A DNA stretch of 64,000 nucleotides, taken from contig NZ_AZSJ01000004.1 of the NCBI RefSeq assembly GCF_000516555.1, positions 422,504-486,503 on the forward strand, read 5' to 3'. This document shows, in pieces, positions 17,386 through 27,076 of this stretch (the first letter of the stretch is position 1; the number at the start of each line of letters is the position of its first letter). A program made the position numbers and the translations under genes. The notes beneath the pieces were generated by a model. It worked only from the letters and a program-made list of their open reading frames with translations. It was not told the DNA's origin and ran no database searches. This DNA comes from Afipia sp. P52-10 (GTDB lineage: Bacteria > Pseudomonadota > Alphaproteobacteria > Rhizobiales > Xanthobacteraceae).

Positions 17386-18443
17386 CGCGGTGCAGCCTCG
17401 ACGAGCCCCAACCGCTCGCCACGGTACACCCTGTCGCGGATCGGAGCCCACCAGTCGCGCCGATCGAGATACCAGCGCACGGTCTTCTCAAGACCCGTGT
17501 CGAAGGTCTCCTCCGCACGCCAGCCCAACTGCCTTTGAAGCTTGCTCGCATCGATCGCATAGCGCTGATCGTGTCCCGGACGATCGGTGACGAAGCTGAT
17601 CAGGCTTTCATGCGGCGCAGGCTTCGGCGCAAGACGATCCATCAGATGGCAGATCGCCTGCACCACCTGCAGATTGCTGCGTTCGTTCGAACCGCCGACA
17701 TTGTACTTCTCGCCAAGCCGCCCTTCGGTGACGATCAGATGCAACGCGCGGGCATGATCCTCGACATAGAGCCAATCGCGCACGTTCGAGCCATTGCCAT
17801 AGACCGGCAGCGGTTTGCCTTCGAGCGCGTTGAGGATCGTCAGCGGGATCAGCTTCTCGGGGAAATGATAGGGCCCATAGTTGTTCGAGCAGTTGGAGAT
17901 CAGAACCGGAATGCCATACGTCCGGTGCCAGGCCCGCACCAGGTGATCGGCCGCGGCCTTGCTTGCGGAATACGGCGACGACGGATCGTAGGTTGTCTGC
18001 TCGGTGAACAGGCCATCATCGCCGAGCGAACCATAAACCTCATCGGTCGAGACATGCAGGAAGCGGAAACCGTCACGCTTGGCCTGGCCGGCTTTATCCA
18101 GATAGGCGCGCACGGCCTCCAGCAGAACCGCCGTGCCCATCACATTGGTTTCGAGGAAAACCTGCGCCGACGCGATCGAACGATCCACGTGGCTTTCGGC
18201 GGCGAGGTGAACCACCGCATCAGGCTCGTAGCGCGCAAACACATCTGCCATCGCCTTCGGATCGCAAATGTTCGCCTTGACGAGGATATAGCCCGGGTCG
18301 CTCTCGATGCTCGCCAGCGACGTCAGCGTCGAGGCGTAGGTCAGGCAATCAACGTTGACCACCGACTGCTTCAGCGTGCCGACAAGATAGCGGCAGAGCG
18401 CCGACCCGATGAACCCTGCTCCGCCCGTCACCAGAAAACGCAT
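17382..18443 (-). CDS. rfbB: dTDP-glucose 4,6-dehydratase
   Basis: Converts dTDP-glucose to the 4-keto-6-deoxy intermediate. The ATG at 18443 ([15 protein letters not shown]) is chosen because the NAD motif then begins at residue 4, as usual. TDE at 133-135 and Y158-x3-K162 form the dehydratase active site; [19 protein letters not shown] follows. 353 residues. Two bases separate it from rfbC and it overlaps rfbD by 4 bp, so the four rfb genes are one operon. Confidence 0.97.
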   Translation of the reverse strand: MRFLVTGGAGFIGSALCRYLVGTLKQSVVNVDCLTYASTLTSLASIESDPGYILVKANICDPKAMADVFARYEPDAVVHLAAESHVDRSIASAQVFLETNVMGTAVLLEAVRAYLDKAGQAKRDGFRFLHVSTDEVYGSLGDDGLFTEQTTYDPSSPYSASKAAADHLVRAWHRTYGIPVLISNCSNNYGPYHFPEKLIPLTILNALEGKPLPVYGNGSNVRDWLYVEDHARALHLIVTEGRLGEKYNVGGSNERSNLQVVQAICHLMDRLAPKPAPHESLISFVTDRPGHDQRYAIDASKLQRQLGWRAEETFDTGLEKTVRWYLDRRDWWAPIRDRVYRGERLGLVEAAPR

Positions 18444-18445
18444 GC

Positions 18446-19009
18446 TCACACCAAGCCAGGGAACACCACGCCGATATCGCCAAGGCGCGGCTGCTTGCGA
18501 TCCTTCTCCGAGAGCGTCACCGCATCGGCGGCCACACCCCAATCGATGCCGAGCGCCGGATCGTTCCAGGCGATGCCGCGATCAGCCTGCGGCGCGTAAT
18601 AATCCGTCGTTTTATACAGGACCTCGGTATCGTCCTCCAGCGTGAGATAGCCGTGCGCGAAGCCCACCGGCACCCAGAGCTGACGCCAATTTTCGGCCGA
18701 AAGCTCGACAGCAACGTGCCGGCCGAAGGTGGGCGAACCGTCGCGGATGTCGACGGCGACGTCCAGAATTCGGCCACGCGTTACGCGCACCAGTTTGCCC
18801 TGACCATGCGGAGGCACCTGAAAATGCAACCCGCGCAGGACACCTCGCGTCGTGGAATACACGTGGTTTTCCTGCACGAAGGCCGTCGGCACAGCATGGG
18901 CCGCAGCCTGATCGGCACGGTAGGTTTCCGAGAAGAACCCGCGTGCATCCGCGATCTTGCGCGGCGTGATCACGATCAGCCCCTCGATGTCAAAGCGCTG
19001 GAAGTCCAC
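18446..19009 (-). CDS. rfbC: dTDP-4-dehydrorhamnose 3,5-epimerase
   Basis: Cupin-fold epimerase, third step of the rhamnose pathway, first gene of the operon. It shows [31 protein letters not shown] with the catalytic histidine, [13 protein letters not shown] and [20 protein letters not shown]. 187 residues. It starts at ATG 19009, with the divergent AGE-family gene beginning 150 bp away. Confidence 0.97.
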   Translation of the reverse strand: MDFQRFDIEGLIVITPRKIADARGFFSETYRADQAAAHAVPTAFVQENHVYSTTRGVLRGLHFQVPPHGQGKLVRVTRGRILDVAVDIRDGSPTFGRHVAVELSAENWRQLWVPVGFAHGYLTLEDDTEVLYKTTDYYAPQADRGIAWNDPALGIDWGVAADAVTLSEKDRKQPRLGDIGVVFPGLV

Positions 19010-19158
19010 AGGTCACAGCTCACGAATGGAAGATTGGCCGCAGTAAGCAGGTTTCCCGGTTTGGATCAACGCAAGCCCGTTTCATGCCGGTACCGTATGC
19101 AGGGATCGCGCCCCTGAAACGACTGGCGCCGCGCGCGCTCCGGCCCTAAAAATAACCC

Positions 19159-20286
19159 ATGGACACGCTGGTTAACGACGACGCGATCGCAACGCTCCGC
19201 AGCTGGATGACCGAGCATGCCCTGCCGCTGTGGGCGTCCACCGGCTGGGATGGCACCCATGGCGGCTTCGTCGAGCGGCTGGGCGCGGACGGAACCCCCG
19301 ACCGCGACGCCCCGCGCCGGACGTTCGTGCAGGCGCGGCAGATCTACTGCTACGCCAAGGCGGCCCAGTTCGACTGGCACCCGAACGCCAAACAGATCGC
19401 TCTGGACGGCCTGGAGGCGCTGCTGAAGCTGCGCGGCACTGACACCGAGAACGGCTTTCCGCACCTCACGGCCGCCGACGGCGCCGTGCTGGACGCGAAG
19501 CGCGACACCTACGATCTCGCCTTCGTGCTGCTGGCGCAGGCGACCCTGCTGGGATTGACCGGTGACGCGCAAGTGCGCGCCGAAATCGATCGCAACCTGC
19601 TGTTCCTCGACCAGAAGCTGCGCTCCTCCCATGGCGGCTTCGTCGAGGAGCTGCCACAGCGGCCACCGCGACGGCAGAATCCGCAGATGCATCTGTTCGA
19701 GGCGATGATCGCCCTGTTCGATGCCACCGGCGAGCCGGTGTTCCAGCAGCGCGCTGGTGAGTTCTTCGGCCTGTTCTCGGCGAGCCTGTTCGATGGCCGC
19801 TCGGCCACGCTCGGCGAATACTATGAGGAGGACTGGTCCAACATTCAGCCGGTACGGGTCGAGCCCGGACATCTGGCGGAATGGACTTGGCTGCTGAAAG
19901 GCTTCGAGCGGATCACAGGCTGCCCGACGGGCCGGCACCGCTCGGCGCTGATGCCCTCGCTGCTGCGCTACCGCGACGCCAGCGGCTGCCTTACCGACGA
20001 GGGCGACCGCGACGGCACCATCACCCAAACGACCCGCAAGCTCTGGCCGCAGACGGAACTGGCGAAGGCCTGGATCGCGCAGGCCGAAGGGGGCGAAGAC
20101 GGGGCCGCCGACGAGGCCCGCCAGGCGTTGGCACGGCTGCAGGCCCTCTATCTCGACCACCCGGTGCGTGGCGGCTGGCACGCCCAGCTCGACGCGGATG
20201 GCCGCTCGACCATCGACACCATCCCGGCATCAGCGCTCTACCACATCCTCTGCGCGCTCTCGGAGGCGCAGCAGGTGCTGGCGTAA
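19159..20286 (+). CDS. AGE-family sugar epimerase/isomerase (mannose isomerase type)
   Basis: Member of the N-acylglucosamine 2-epimerase family, an (alpha/alpha)6 barrel that interconverts ketose/aldose or 2-epimeric sugars. Characteristic pieces are TGWDGTHGGFVERL near the start, RRTFVQARQIYCYAKA, KRDTYDLAFVLLAQA, MHLFEAMIALFDATGE and VEPGHLAEWTWLL, with R and H residues lining the known active site. 375 residues. In this group such genes often sit beside a mannose-1-phosphate guanylyltransferase; here only a wreck of that gene follows at 20293. It marks the end of the high-GC block. Confidence 0.88.
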   Translation: MDTLVNDDAIATLRSWMTEHALPLWASTGWDGTHGGFVERLGADGTPDRDAPRRTFVQARQIYCYAKAAQFDWHPNAKQIALDGLEALLKLRGTDTENGFPHLTAADGAVLDAKRDTYDLAFVLLAQATLLGLTGDAQVRAEIDRNLLFLDQKLRSSHGGFVEELPQRPPRRQNPQMHLFEAMIALFDATGEPVFQQRAGEFFGLFSASLFDGRSATLGEYYEEDWSNIQPVRVEPGHLAEWTWLLKGFERITGCPTGRHRSALMPSLLRYRDASGCLTDEGDRDGTITQTTRKLWPQTELAKAWIAQAEGGEDGAADEARQALARLQALYLDHPVRGGWHAQLDADGRSTIDTIPASALYHILCALSEAQQVLA

Positions 20287-20292
20287 AGTGCT

Positions 20293-20544
20293 TCAACCGC
20301 CTGCGCGATTGTAGACGTCGTCCAGACGGACAATATCATCTTCACTGAGCACTTCCAGGATTGGCAAGCCGATGAACGGGCTGATCGAAATTTAGGTCGG
20401 TTCTCGCCGAGCCGCGCCCCCACACATACCAGCCCCAGTGCTCGGAACGATGAGCATGCGTTTGCAGCGGAGTCGTGCATCAGGTTTTACTAGGATGCTT
20501 GACCAGATGGCGCCCCGCTCGACTGTCTCAGGCCACAGCCGCAC
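20293..20544 (-). pseudogene. Decayed C-terminal cupin of a mannose-1-phosphate guanylyltransferase / phosphomannose isomerase
   Basis: Reading the minus strand in three frames recovers consecutive pieces of the type II PMI/GMP C-terminal domain. First comes VRLWPETVERGAIW then ILVKPDARLR (compare RPWG.YE..DRG / VKPGARLSLQ), then in another frame THAHRSEHWGWYVWG (compare HHHRAEHWVVV.G), and finally EVLSEDDIVRLDDVYNRAGG and a stop, matching the usual EVQ.G..LGEDDIVRF.D.YGR end. At least two frameshifts and an internal deletion of several dozen residues separate the parts, and no N-terminal nucleotidyltransferase domain remains. It lies 6 bp from the converging AGE gene. Confidence 0.65.
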
Positions 20545-20598
20545 CCTGCTCCGCGCACGTGATGACCGAGGTTATCATTCGGCGCATCGCCGTTTCGA

Positions 20599-20616
20599 CT
20601 GTAGATCAATCTACAG
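20599..20616. promoter_or_regulatory. Perfect 18-bp palindrome upstream of the GT-C gene
   Basis: CTGTAGAT-CA-ATCTACAG is a perfect inverted repeat with a 2-nt centre, 160 bp before the start of the gene at 20776. It sits in a gap of about 230 bp without coding signal and lies where base composition drops. It could be an operator or a chance palindrome. Confidence 0.35.
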
Positions 20617-20775
20617 CACGCAGACCTGAGGCTTAGTACTGATTGAGTATCTGGACGCCGGCCTTCGGCCAACATTGTTTCAAGCGCAGCAAGCATTGGC
20701 ACAGCTAAATGAAAATCGACTCTGACGCTACCTCTGATACACTCAACGATATCTTGCTAGTAGAGGATTTATAAC

Positions 20776-22257
20776 TTGAAGCTCACATGGAACACTCCGA
20801 CAATCCGGTGGGTCTATTTTCTCTCAGCATTGGTCAGCATTTCGCTCTCAGTTTGGAGCGCCATTGTTCAGGAGATTCCAAATCAGGATGCGCTGTACTA
20901 TCTTCGTGCTGCAGAACTTTTCTCCGAAAGCAAGTGGAGCGAAGGGTTAGGTGTCTACCGGTGGCCTTTTTATAGCCTGCTTGTTTCGGGAATACAGATT
21001 AGCGTTGGAACCTCAACACTTGTTGCCGCGCAAATTCTTAACGCGGCACTCGACTGTATGACAGTCGTAACCTTTATAGCACTATTGAACGTACTTTCCC
21101 GCGGGCGTGGTGTTAACTTTGCTATTTTTGCGGCAGCTATTATCTTGCTACATCCACGCCTTACTCAATTGCGCCCTGTTGTCGTTCGAGATCACGGTTT
21201 TTTTTGCTTTCTCTTCCTAACCCTTTATTTTGTCGCAAGCGATCAACAATACCCTCGTGTACTAAAAAAAGCTCTGATTATTGCGGCGATCCTCCTAGCA
21301 ACGTTATTTCGAGTAGAAGCTCTCTTCCTCTGCCTACTCGTCGCCGCGTACTACTTGTTTGCCGGTGCAAAACGAGCGGCTTCACGTGCTCTCATTTTAA
21401 TTGGCGTGCTTGTCATCTCAACTTTGCTTGTTCCCGGATACATTGGCTGGACAAGCGGAGTATTCATCACGGGCTTTACGACTGGCCATTTTGGGTTCGA
21501 CACGTTCTTTGCGTGGTCTCTCAGTCTCAAAGAGCAATTCTCTAAACTGACTTCCGATCTAGCGGCACTCCTACCGCCCTCTAGAAATATTGGAGGAATT
21601 GCATATGCGGGCATCGTAGGTGCAATTACTATCGATACTGGCCTCCGCGCTCTTACCTTTCCAATAGCAATTCTCGCACTCCTCAGTTTTTTCCCACGAC
21701 CGTTGATGCCAAGGGAATCGAGCAGACTTGTTCTCTGGTTTGCAGGATGGCAAATACCGCTATTGATGGTATTCGCCGCGCTCAGTCTGTTCATCGACTG
21801 GCGTTATGCCATGGCCTTTGCCTTTGTAATGACTATTCCCGCTGTGTTCACCGCATATGAGGCGGGCGCACAGTGGGCATCCGGGACTGTCCGCGGCCGC
21901 CTCCTATTCGCAGCAACGCTCTTAACAATCGCTGTGCCGTGGTGCATTGCCTTTCCGCGAGATCAGCAGCTGGAGTATCTGCGCGAGGCTGGGATTTGGA
22001 TTCAGAAGAATTTACATCCAGATGCAAAAATTCTTATCAACGATGCGCGTATTGCGTACTTTTCTGGACGCCCCCTAGAAAAACTAATTGTCACCTCCGT
22101 TCCAACAGAGAACGACATCCGACAATCGAATTACGTAGTCGTCGAAACTCCAAACAAAAACGCCCAAAGGTACTCTACGCTTCAAGATGAAGGACACATA
22201 GTAGGTAAAGTAATTGGAAGCCGAGGTCGCAGCGTTACTATTTACCAAGTTCATTGA
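20776..22257 (+). CDS. GT-C-type integral membrane glycosyltransferase (PMT/ArnT-like)
   Basis: 493-residue inner-membrane protein with about 11 hydrophobic segments and a soluble C-terminal tail. The first periplasmic loop has PNQDALYYLRAAELF, the position of the acidic catalytic motif in polyprenyl-phosphate-dependent GT-C enzymes, and later VVVRDHGFFCFLFLTLYFV, which resembles the RDHGYW block of PMT_2 proteins. It would use an undecaprenyl-phosphate sugar in the periplasm. The DNA is markedly AT-richer than the genes to its left. It converges with the dehydratase gene, only 3 bp apart. Role in the O-antigen system (side-branch addition) is inferred from location only. Confidence 0.7.
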   Translation: MKLTWNTPTIRWVYFLSALVSISLSVWSAIVQEIPNQDALYYLRAAELFSESKWSEGLGVYRWPFYSLLVSGIQISVGTSTLVAAQILNAALDCMTVVTFIALLNVLSRGRGVNFAIFAAAIILLHPRLTQLRPVVVRDHGFFCFLFLTLYFVASDQQYPRVLKKALIIAAILLATLFRVEALFLCLLVAAYYLFAGAKRAASRALILIGVLVISTLLVPGYIGWTSGVFITGFTTGHFGFDTFFAWSLSLKEQFSKLTSDLAALLPPSRNIGGIAYAGIVGAITIDTGLRALTFPIAILALLSFFPRPLMPRESSRLVLWFAGWQIPLLMVFAALSLFIDWRYAMAFAFVMTIPAVFTAYEAGAQWASGTVRGRLLFAATLLTIAVPWCIAFPRDQQLEYLREAGIWIQKNLHPDAKILINDARIAYFSGRPLEKLIVTSVPTENDIRQSNYVVVETPNKNAQRYSTLQDEGHIVGKVIGSRGRSVTIYQVH

Positions 22258-22260
22258 GAC

Positions 22261-24189
22261 TCAGTGTATATCCGAGCTAGGCCTTTGCGCGCCCTTAAAC
22301 TCAGGGACAGCCCCCTTCAGGATAGATCGTACTTTCCCGCTGTCGCGCTTGTCTACCGCAGCACGCAAGTCATTTATCCACCCCTGTAGAACAGTTATTG
22401 GCGGCTCGTTGGGCTTTGCAGCCATCACGCCGTCGACACCAATTTCAGTCGGCGGCTCCTCGTTCGCGAAGAGGATCTCGTGCAATCGCTCGCCAGGCCG
22501 CATGCCCGTGAAAACAACCTCGATATCTTCCCCAGGCACAAAGCCCGAAAGCCGAATCAAACGGTCCGCAAGATCTGCGATTTTTACCGGCTGTCCCATA
22601 TTCAGCACATAAACCGACACGTCCCGGGTTGCCGTTTTCAGTGCATGACTAGCAGCCGTGAGAACAAGATCACAGGCTTCACGGATCGTCATGAAAAACC
22701 GAACCATGTCCGGATGGGTAACAGTCACCGGACCGCCAGCCTCGATTTGCGACTTGAACTTCGGCACCACGGAACCATTCGAGGCCAGCACGTTGCCGAA
22801 ACGCACCGAGATAAACCGCGTTGCAGTCTCCCTTGAATCCGACGTCGCAATGTTGTGGTCCAGCGCCTGACAGTACATCTCGGCAAAGCGCTTCGTCAGG
22901 CCAAGCATCGAAACCGGCTCGATAGCCTTGTCGGTGGAAATCATGACCATCGCCTGTGCCCCCGCAGCGAGGGCCGCGTCCGCAACGTTGATCGTACCAA
23001 AAATATTGGTCTTCACCCCCTCGCCAAAGTCACGCTCCAGGATCGGCACGTGCTTCAACGCGGCTGCATGAAATACGATATCCGGCTTGAATTCGGCCAT
23101 CACCGTGAAAATACGATCACGGTCGCGGATATCGGCGATCCGGCCGGCGATTTCGACATCGGCGGCGACGGCGTTTAATCCTTCTTGAATCGCATAGAGT
23201 GCTGGCTCGGCATTCTCGAGAATCATGAGACGCGCCGCGCCGAAAGTCACGACGCGACGGCAGATTTCCGAACCGATCGAACCGCCGCCACCTGTCACAA
23301 GCACAGACCGACCTTTGACCAGACCTTCAAGGCGAGCATAATCGATCTTCACGGCGGGGCGCAGAAGCAAATCCTCTACCGCGACAGGAGCGAGTTTTAG
23401 TGGCTCTCGTCCGTCTTCCATCGCCGGCAGACGGCTGACGCGCAGCCCCGCCTTGCGTGCAGCACTTAACAAGTGCTCAGGCCCGTTCTCGATCACAAGC
23501 GCGGACGGCGTCATCACCAAGCGCTCGATCGACCGCTTGCGACTGGCGAGTTGCTCAAGCGCCTTGGCAAGATCGTCAGTTCCACCAAGGACAGGCACCC
23601 CCCTGATCAACTGTCCTTGATCGGCCCTGGACGGAGAAAGTACTCCTACGGGCCAAATTTGGCGGAAGGCACCGCTCTCGACGCTGCGAAGTACTAACTC
23701 CACATCGGCCGCGACCCCGACAATAAGGGCTGGGGCTGCGTTCGAGGAGCGCGTCCGACTTCGAGTTCGGGTGTAGCGATAATACCGGTAAGCGATTCGA
23801 GAACCGCTCAAAAAAGCGATCTCAAAAAACCAGTAGGCAAGAATGGTTGCCTTTCCGAAGAAGAACGTACCATAAACATTTGGTGCAACAAAGACGTAGT
23901 CCAGTGCGATCAAAGCGACCGCCAAGACCGTTGCCGCTTTGACGATATTCAATAGATCGGGTGTCGAGATGAATCGCCATTTCGTCATCGTCAGATTGAA
24001 GGCGTAACAAACGGCGACGCTGAGAATGAGGAAATACGGCAGAATCCGCAGAAGCAATGGCAAACGCCCTGCGAAGTCCTCGTCACCAAAGCGGAAATAG
24101 AAGCTCAGAATAACCGCCGCTGCGGTCGCGAGAACATCATGCGTCGCAATCAGCAGGTTACGAAAAGTGAAAACAGGAAGCCTTGTCAT
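22261..24189 (-). CDS. Membrane-anchored nucleotide-sugar 4,6-dehydratase (WbpM/CapD type)
   Basis: 642-residue UDP-HexNAc 4,6-dehydratase: about four membrane helices in the first 130 residues, a CoA-binding-like Rossmann region (about 150-260), then the dehydratase domain starting SVLVTGGGGSIGSEICRR and the STDKA motif. It makes UDP-2-acetamido-2,6-dideoxy-4-hexulose, precursor of QuiNAc, FucNAc or diamino sugars. Position four before the catalytic-region lysine reads Leu (SMLGLTKRFAE), where well-known members have Met (VMG.TKR). With the WbpV-like reductase at 30778 it fits UDP-D-QuiNAc synthesis (WreV/WreQ in Rhizobium etli). Last gene of the minus-strand wbp block, 127 bp after the aminotransferase. 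Confidence 0.9.
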   Translation of the reverse strand: MTRLPVFTFRNLLIATHDVLATAAAVILSFYFRFGDEDFAGRLPLLLRILPYFLILSVAVCYAFNLTMTKWRFISTPDLLNIVKAATVLAVALIALDYVFVAPNVYGTFFFGKATILAYWFFEIAFLSGSRIAYRYYRYTRTRSRTRSSNAAPALIVGVAADVELVLRSVESGAFRQIWPVGVLSPSRADQGQLIRGVPVLGGTDDLAKALEQLASRKRSIERLVMTPSALVIENGPEHLLSAARKAGLRVSRLPAMEDGREPLKLAPVAVEDLLLRPAVKIDYARLEGLVKGRSVLVTGGGGSIGSEICRRVVTFGAARLMILENAEPALYAIQEGLNAVAADVEIAGRIADIRDRDRIFTVMAEFKPDIVFHAAALKHVPILERDFGEGVKTNIFGTINVADAALAAGAQAMVMISTDKAIEPVSMLGLTKRFAEMYCQALDHNIATSDSRETATRFISVRFGNVLASNGSVVPKFKSQIEAGGPVTVTHPDMVRFFMTIREACDLVLTAASHALKTATRDVSVYVLNMGQPVKIADLADRLIRLSGFVPGEDIEVVFTGMRPGERLHEILFANEEPPTEIGVDGVMAAKPNEPPITVLQGWINDLRAAVDKRDSGKVRSILKGAVPEFKGAQRPSSDIH

Positions 24190-24316
24190 ATCAGCGGAAT
24201 TTAATCGGCGTGCGGCCCCTAACCAAGCACACCTTGCGGGCGAGATTCTCCTAACAAATACAGTCGACTAGCACAACCAGCCCTGCCGGGCGCAAGCCCA
24301 CAATCGCCGCTTTTCG

Positions 24317-25426
24317 CTACGCAGACTTCGCAGCCTTGCCCAAAGCACTCACGATCGTCTGCATTGTTTCCTCATCAAGATAGGGATGCATCGGGAGGCT
24401 GAGGACACGTTGCGATACTCGCTCCGACACGTCGGCCCCGCCGACCACACGGCAAAGCGACTGGTAAGCTGGCTGCTTGTGCAGAGGAATCGGATAGTGA
24501 ACGGCGGTCGGCACCCCAACCTCTTTCAATGACCCGATCACTGCATCGCGCTTATCGGTCTGAACCGTGAATTGAGCCCAGACGCATGTCCGGTCGTTAC
24601 GCACCACCGGCGCCTGAATACCAGGAATGGCCGCGACCATATCGCGGTAGGTTCGCCCCAAGCGAATGCGCTGCTCGACTTCCCAATCGAAAGTGTCGAG
24701 CTTTGCCAGGATAACCGCGCACTGGATCGTATCCATCCGCCCACCCACGCCGATGCGCGTGTGGTAGTAGCGGCTCTCCTGTCCATGGGTGCGGATCTCG
24801 CTCATCGCCTTGGCAAGCGCGTCGTCGGAGGCAAAGATGGCGCCACCGTCACCATAACAACCGAGCGGCTTGCTCGGGAAGAAGCTGGTGCAGCCAATTG
24901 AAGAGACGTTGCCACTTTTCCGCGAGCGATACTCGGCGCCAAAGCTTTGCGCAGCATCTTCGATGACAGGAATGCCGTGCTTGGCACCGATCGCGTTGAT
25001 CTCGTCCATGTCGGCGGTCGCTCCGTAGAGCGAAACCGGCATGATCGCCTTGGTGCGCGACGTGATCGCCGCCTCAATCTTCTCCGGATCGATGTTGCAT
25101 GTATCGGGCTCGACATCGACGAAGACCGGCGTCGCTCCGAGCAGCACGATGACTTCCGCCGTAGCAACGAACGTGAACGGCGTGGTGATCACCTCGTCCC
25201 CTCGCCCGACACCCAATGCCATCAGCGCGATCAGAAGCGCTTCCGTGCCGGACGCAACGCTGATGCAATGCTTTGCGCCTGTAAACGCAGCAAGCCGCTG
25301 CTCCATCTCTGCGACCTCGGGGCCCATGATGAACTGGCCGTGATCGAGCACCTTCTGAATGCGCTCGTTCACGGGTGCCCTAATCGACCGCAGCTGCGCC
25401 TTCAGATCAATGAACTCGATGGCCAT
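24317..25426 (-). CDS. wbpE: DegT-family PLP aminotransferase (WbpE/WlbC type)
   Basis: PLP-dependent transaminase predicted to convert UDP-3-keto-GlcNAcA to UDP-GlcNAc(3NH2)A. The 369-residue product has IEDAAQSFGA (PLP-ring Asp and the His/Gln position) and the Schiff-base lysine at 186 within FFPSKPLGCYGDGGAIF, as in WbpE. The N-terminus MAIEFIDLKAQ is typical for the WbpE group. It is 3 bp after wbpD, in a tight set wbpA-wbpB-wbpD-wbpE that carries every step from UDP-GlcNAc to UDP-GlcNAc3NAcA. Confidence 0.9.
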   Translation of the reverse strand: MAIEFIDLKAQLRSIRAPVNERIQKVLDHGQFIMGPEVAEMEQRLAAFTGAKHCISVASGTEALLIALMALGVGRGDEVITTPFTFVATAEVIVLLGATPVFVDVEPDTCNIDPEKIEAAITSRTKAIMPVSLYGATADMDEINAIGAKHGIPVIEDAAQSFGAEYRSRKSGNVSSIGCTSFFPSKPLGCYGDGGAIFASDDALAKAMSEIRTHGQESRYYHTRIGVGGRMDTIQCAVILAKLDTFDWEVEQRIRLGRTYRDMVAAIPGIQAPVVRNDRTCVWAQFTVQTDKRDAVIGSLKEVGVPTAVHYPIPLHKQPAYQSLCRVVGGADVSERVSQRVLSLPMHPYLDEETMQTIVSALGKAAKSA

Positions 25427-25429
25427 GAT

Positions 25430-26011
25430 CTACGCTCCTTCCGAAATGAGATTGCAGGCGTCAGCCTCGATCTGAAAAATCCTGCTGCACGAGGTGCAGG
25501 ACACCTTCCCGGTTTTGGCTTTGGGCAACTGAACACCGCACTGGCACATCCAGCCAGCCCGGCGCGCTGGGACACCGACCATCAACGCATAGGGCGCTAC
25601 GTCTCGATGGACGACCGCCCCCGCTCCAACAAACGCATATTCACCAATCGTCGTACCGCAAACGATCGTGCAGTTTGCCCCCAGCGAAGCGCCTTTGCGC
25701 ACGAAGGTTTCCCGATACTCATCCTTACGAACGATGGCAGAACGCGGATTGTAAACATTCGTGAAGACCATGCTCGGCCCACAGAACACATCGTCCTCGA
25801 TACGCACCGCGTCGAAAACAGAAACGTTGTTCTGGATTTTCACATTGTTGCCGATGACAACGTCATTGCCGACAAACACGTTTTGCCCAAGCGAGCAGTT
25901 CTTGCCGATCCTGGCTTTGCCGCAAACATGGACAAAGTGCCACACTCGACTGCCGTCACCGATCTCCGCCCCGTCGTCGACGATCGCGCTCGAATGAATC
26001 TGGACAGACAT
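25430..26011 (-). CDS. wbpD: UDP-GlcNAc(3NH2)A N-acetyltransferase (WbpD/WlbB type)
   Basis: Left-handed beta-helix acetyltransferase putting acetyl on the C3 amine. The 193-residue sequence shows many hexapeptide repeats ([30 protein letters not shown]), the extended loop [18 protein letters not shown] typical of WbpD, and a C-terminal cysteine set (CQCG, then CTSC) looking like a zinc ribbon, found in some family members. Two bases separate it from wbpB and 3 from wbpE. Confidence 0.9.
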   Translation of the reverse strand: MSVQIHSSAIVDDGAEIGDGSRVWHFVHVCGKARIGKNCSLGQNVFVGNDVVIGNNVKIQNNVSVFDAVRIEDDVFCGPSMVFTNVYNPRSAIVRKDEYRETFVRKGASLGANCTIVCGTTIGEYAFVGAGAVVHRDVAPYALMVGVPARRAGWMCQCGVQLPKAKTGKVSCTSCSRIFQIEADACNLISEGA

Positions 26012-26013
26012 GG

Positions 26014-27072
26014 TCAGTAATCCAACGGCAGCGCCACGCGCTTGCCGTCACGCGCCGAAAGATAGGTCGCAATCAACACTTCAAGCGACTTCAGTCCTTC
26101 GCGGCCGTCCGTCTCCGGCTCCGCCTCTCCGCGCAAAACCTTGATGACGTTATCGTAGTAAAGCGGATGGCCGAAGCCGTAGACAGAGGTCGTTTCATAG
26201 TTGACGGATTTGATCTTCGCGTCGTCAGGGTCGGAGTCTGCAAACTCCCAGTGCTGGATTTCGTTCACAGCTAGACCGCCGACGCGCACCGTTCCCTTCT
26301 CGCCGAGAATTGTAATACTGCCTTCGAAATTCTTCGGATAGGTCAGCATCGTCACATTCATCGAGCCGAGCGCACCCGAACGCCAACGAATGCTGACAAC
26401 GCCTGTGTCCTCCGCTTCGATCTTACGTTCCAGTGTCGCCGTATATGCATGCACGCTTTCGATAGGACCGATTAACCAGTCAAGCAGATCGATATAATGG
26501 CTGGCCTGATTCATCATCGCGCCGCCGTCGTGCTCCCACTTTCCGCGCCATGACGCAGCATCGTAATAGTCCTGCGGCCGCGTCCAGAACACGTTGATGT
26601 TGACCATGTAGATGCGGCCAAACCGGCCTTTCCAAATGGCCTGCTTTAGCATCTGCAACGTCGAGTTTCGCCGATTCTGTTTCACGACGAACAATCGGAC
26701 ACCGGCTTCATCACAGGCACGCACCATGCGCAGGCCGTCGTGCCAGCGAGTGGCCATCGGCTTCTCAGTCAGCACATGGCGGCCCGACCGCGCGACTTCC
26801 ACGGCCTGCTGCGGATGCGATCCACTCGGTGTCGTCAGGACAATGATATCCGCATCGGTTTTCGCTAGCATTTCAGACAGAGTACGATAGGGCACGGCGC
26901 CAGTCTCGCGAGCCGCAGCTTCGAGCGCTTCCGGAACGACGTCGCATACGCCAACGATTTCGGCCCGATTGGCGTGTTGCTTGAGCGCACTAAAATGGTT
27001 CTTCGCGATCCGCCCACAACCGACGAGGGCGAACTTGATGTTTCGATCTACGATCGGCGCGAAATACGTCAT
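26014..27072 (-). CDS. wbpB: UDP-GlcNAcA 3-dehydrogenase (WbpB/WlbA type, Gfo/Idh/MocA)
   Basis: NAD-dependent oxidase of the C3 hydroxyl of UDP-GlcNAcA, giving the 3-keto intermediate for WbpE. 352 residues with the Rossmann start [18 protein letters not shown], the EKPMA motif (TEKPMATRW) and [18 protein letters not shown] with the conserved histidine. It lies between wbpA (4 bp) and wbpD (2 bp), which supports the WbpB role over other Gfo/Idh oxidoreductases. Confidence 0.9.
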   Translation of the reverse strand: MTYFAPIVDRNIKFALVGCGRIAKNHFSALKQHANRAEIVGVCDVVPEALEAAARETGAVPYRTLSEMLAKTDADIIVLTTPSGSHPQQAVEVARSGRHVLTEKPMATRWHDGLRMVRACDEAGVRLFVVKQNRRNSTLQMLKQAIWKGRFGRIYMVNINVFWTRPQDYYDAASWRGKWEHDGGAMMNQASHYIDLLDWLIGPIESVHAYTATLERKIEAEDTGVVSIRWRSGALGSMNVTMLTYPKNFEGSITILGEKGTVRVGGLAVNEIQHWEFADSDPDDAKIKSVNYETTSVYGFGHPLYYDNVIKVLRGEAEPETDGREGLKSLEVLIATYLSARDGKRVALPLDY

Positions 27073-27076
27073 CGCT

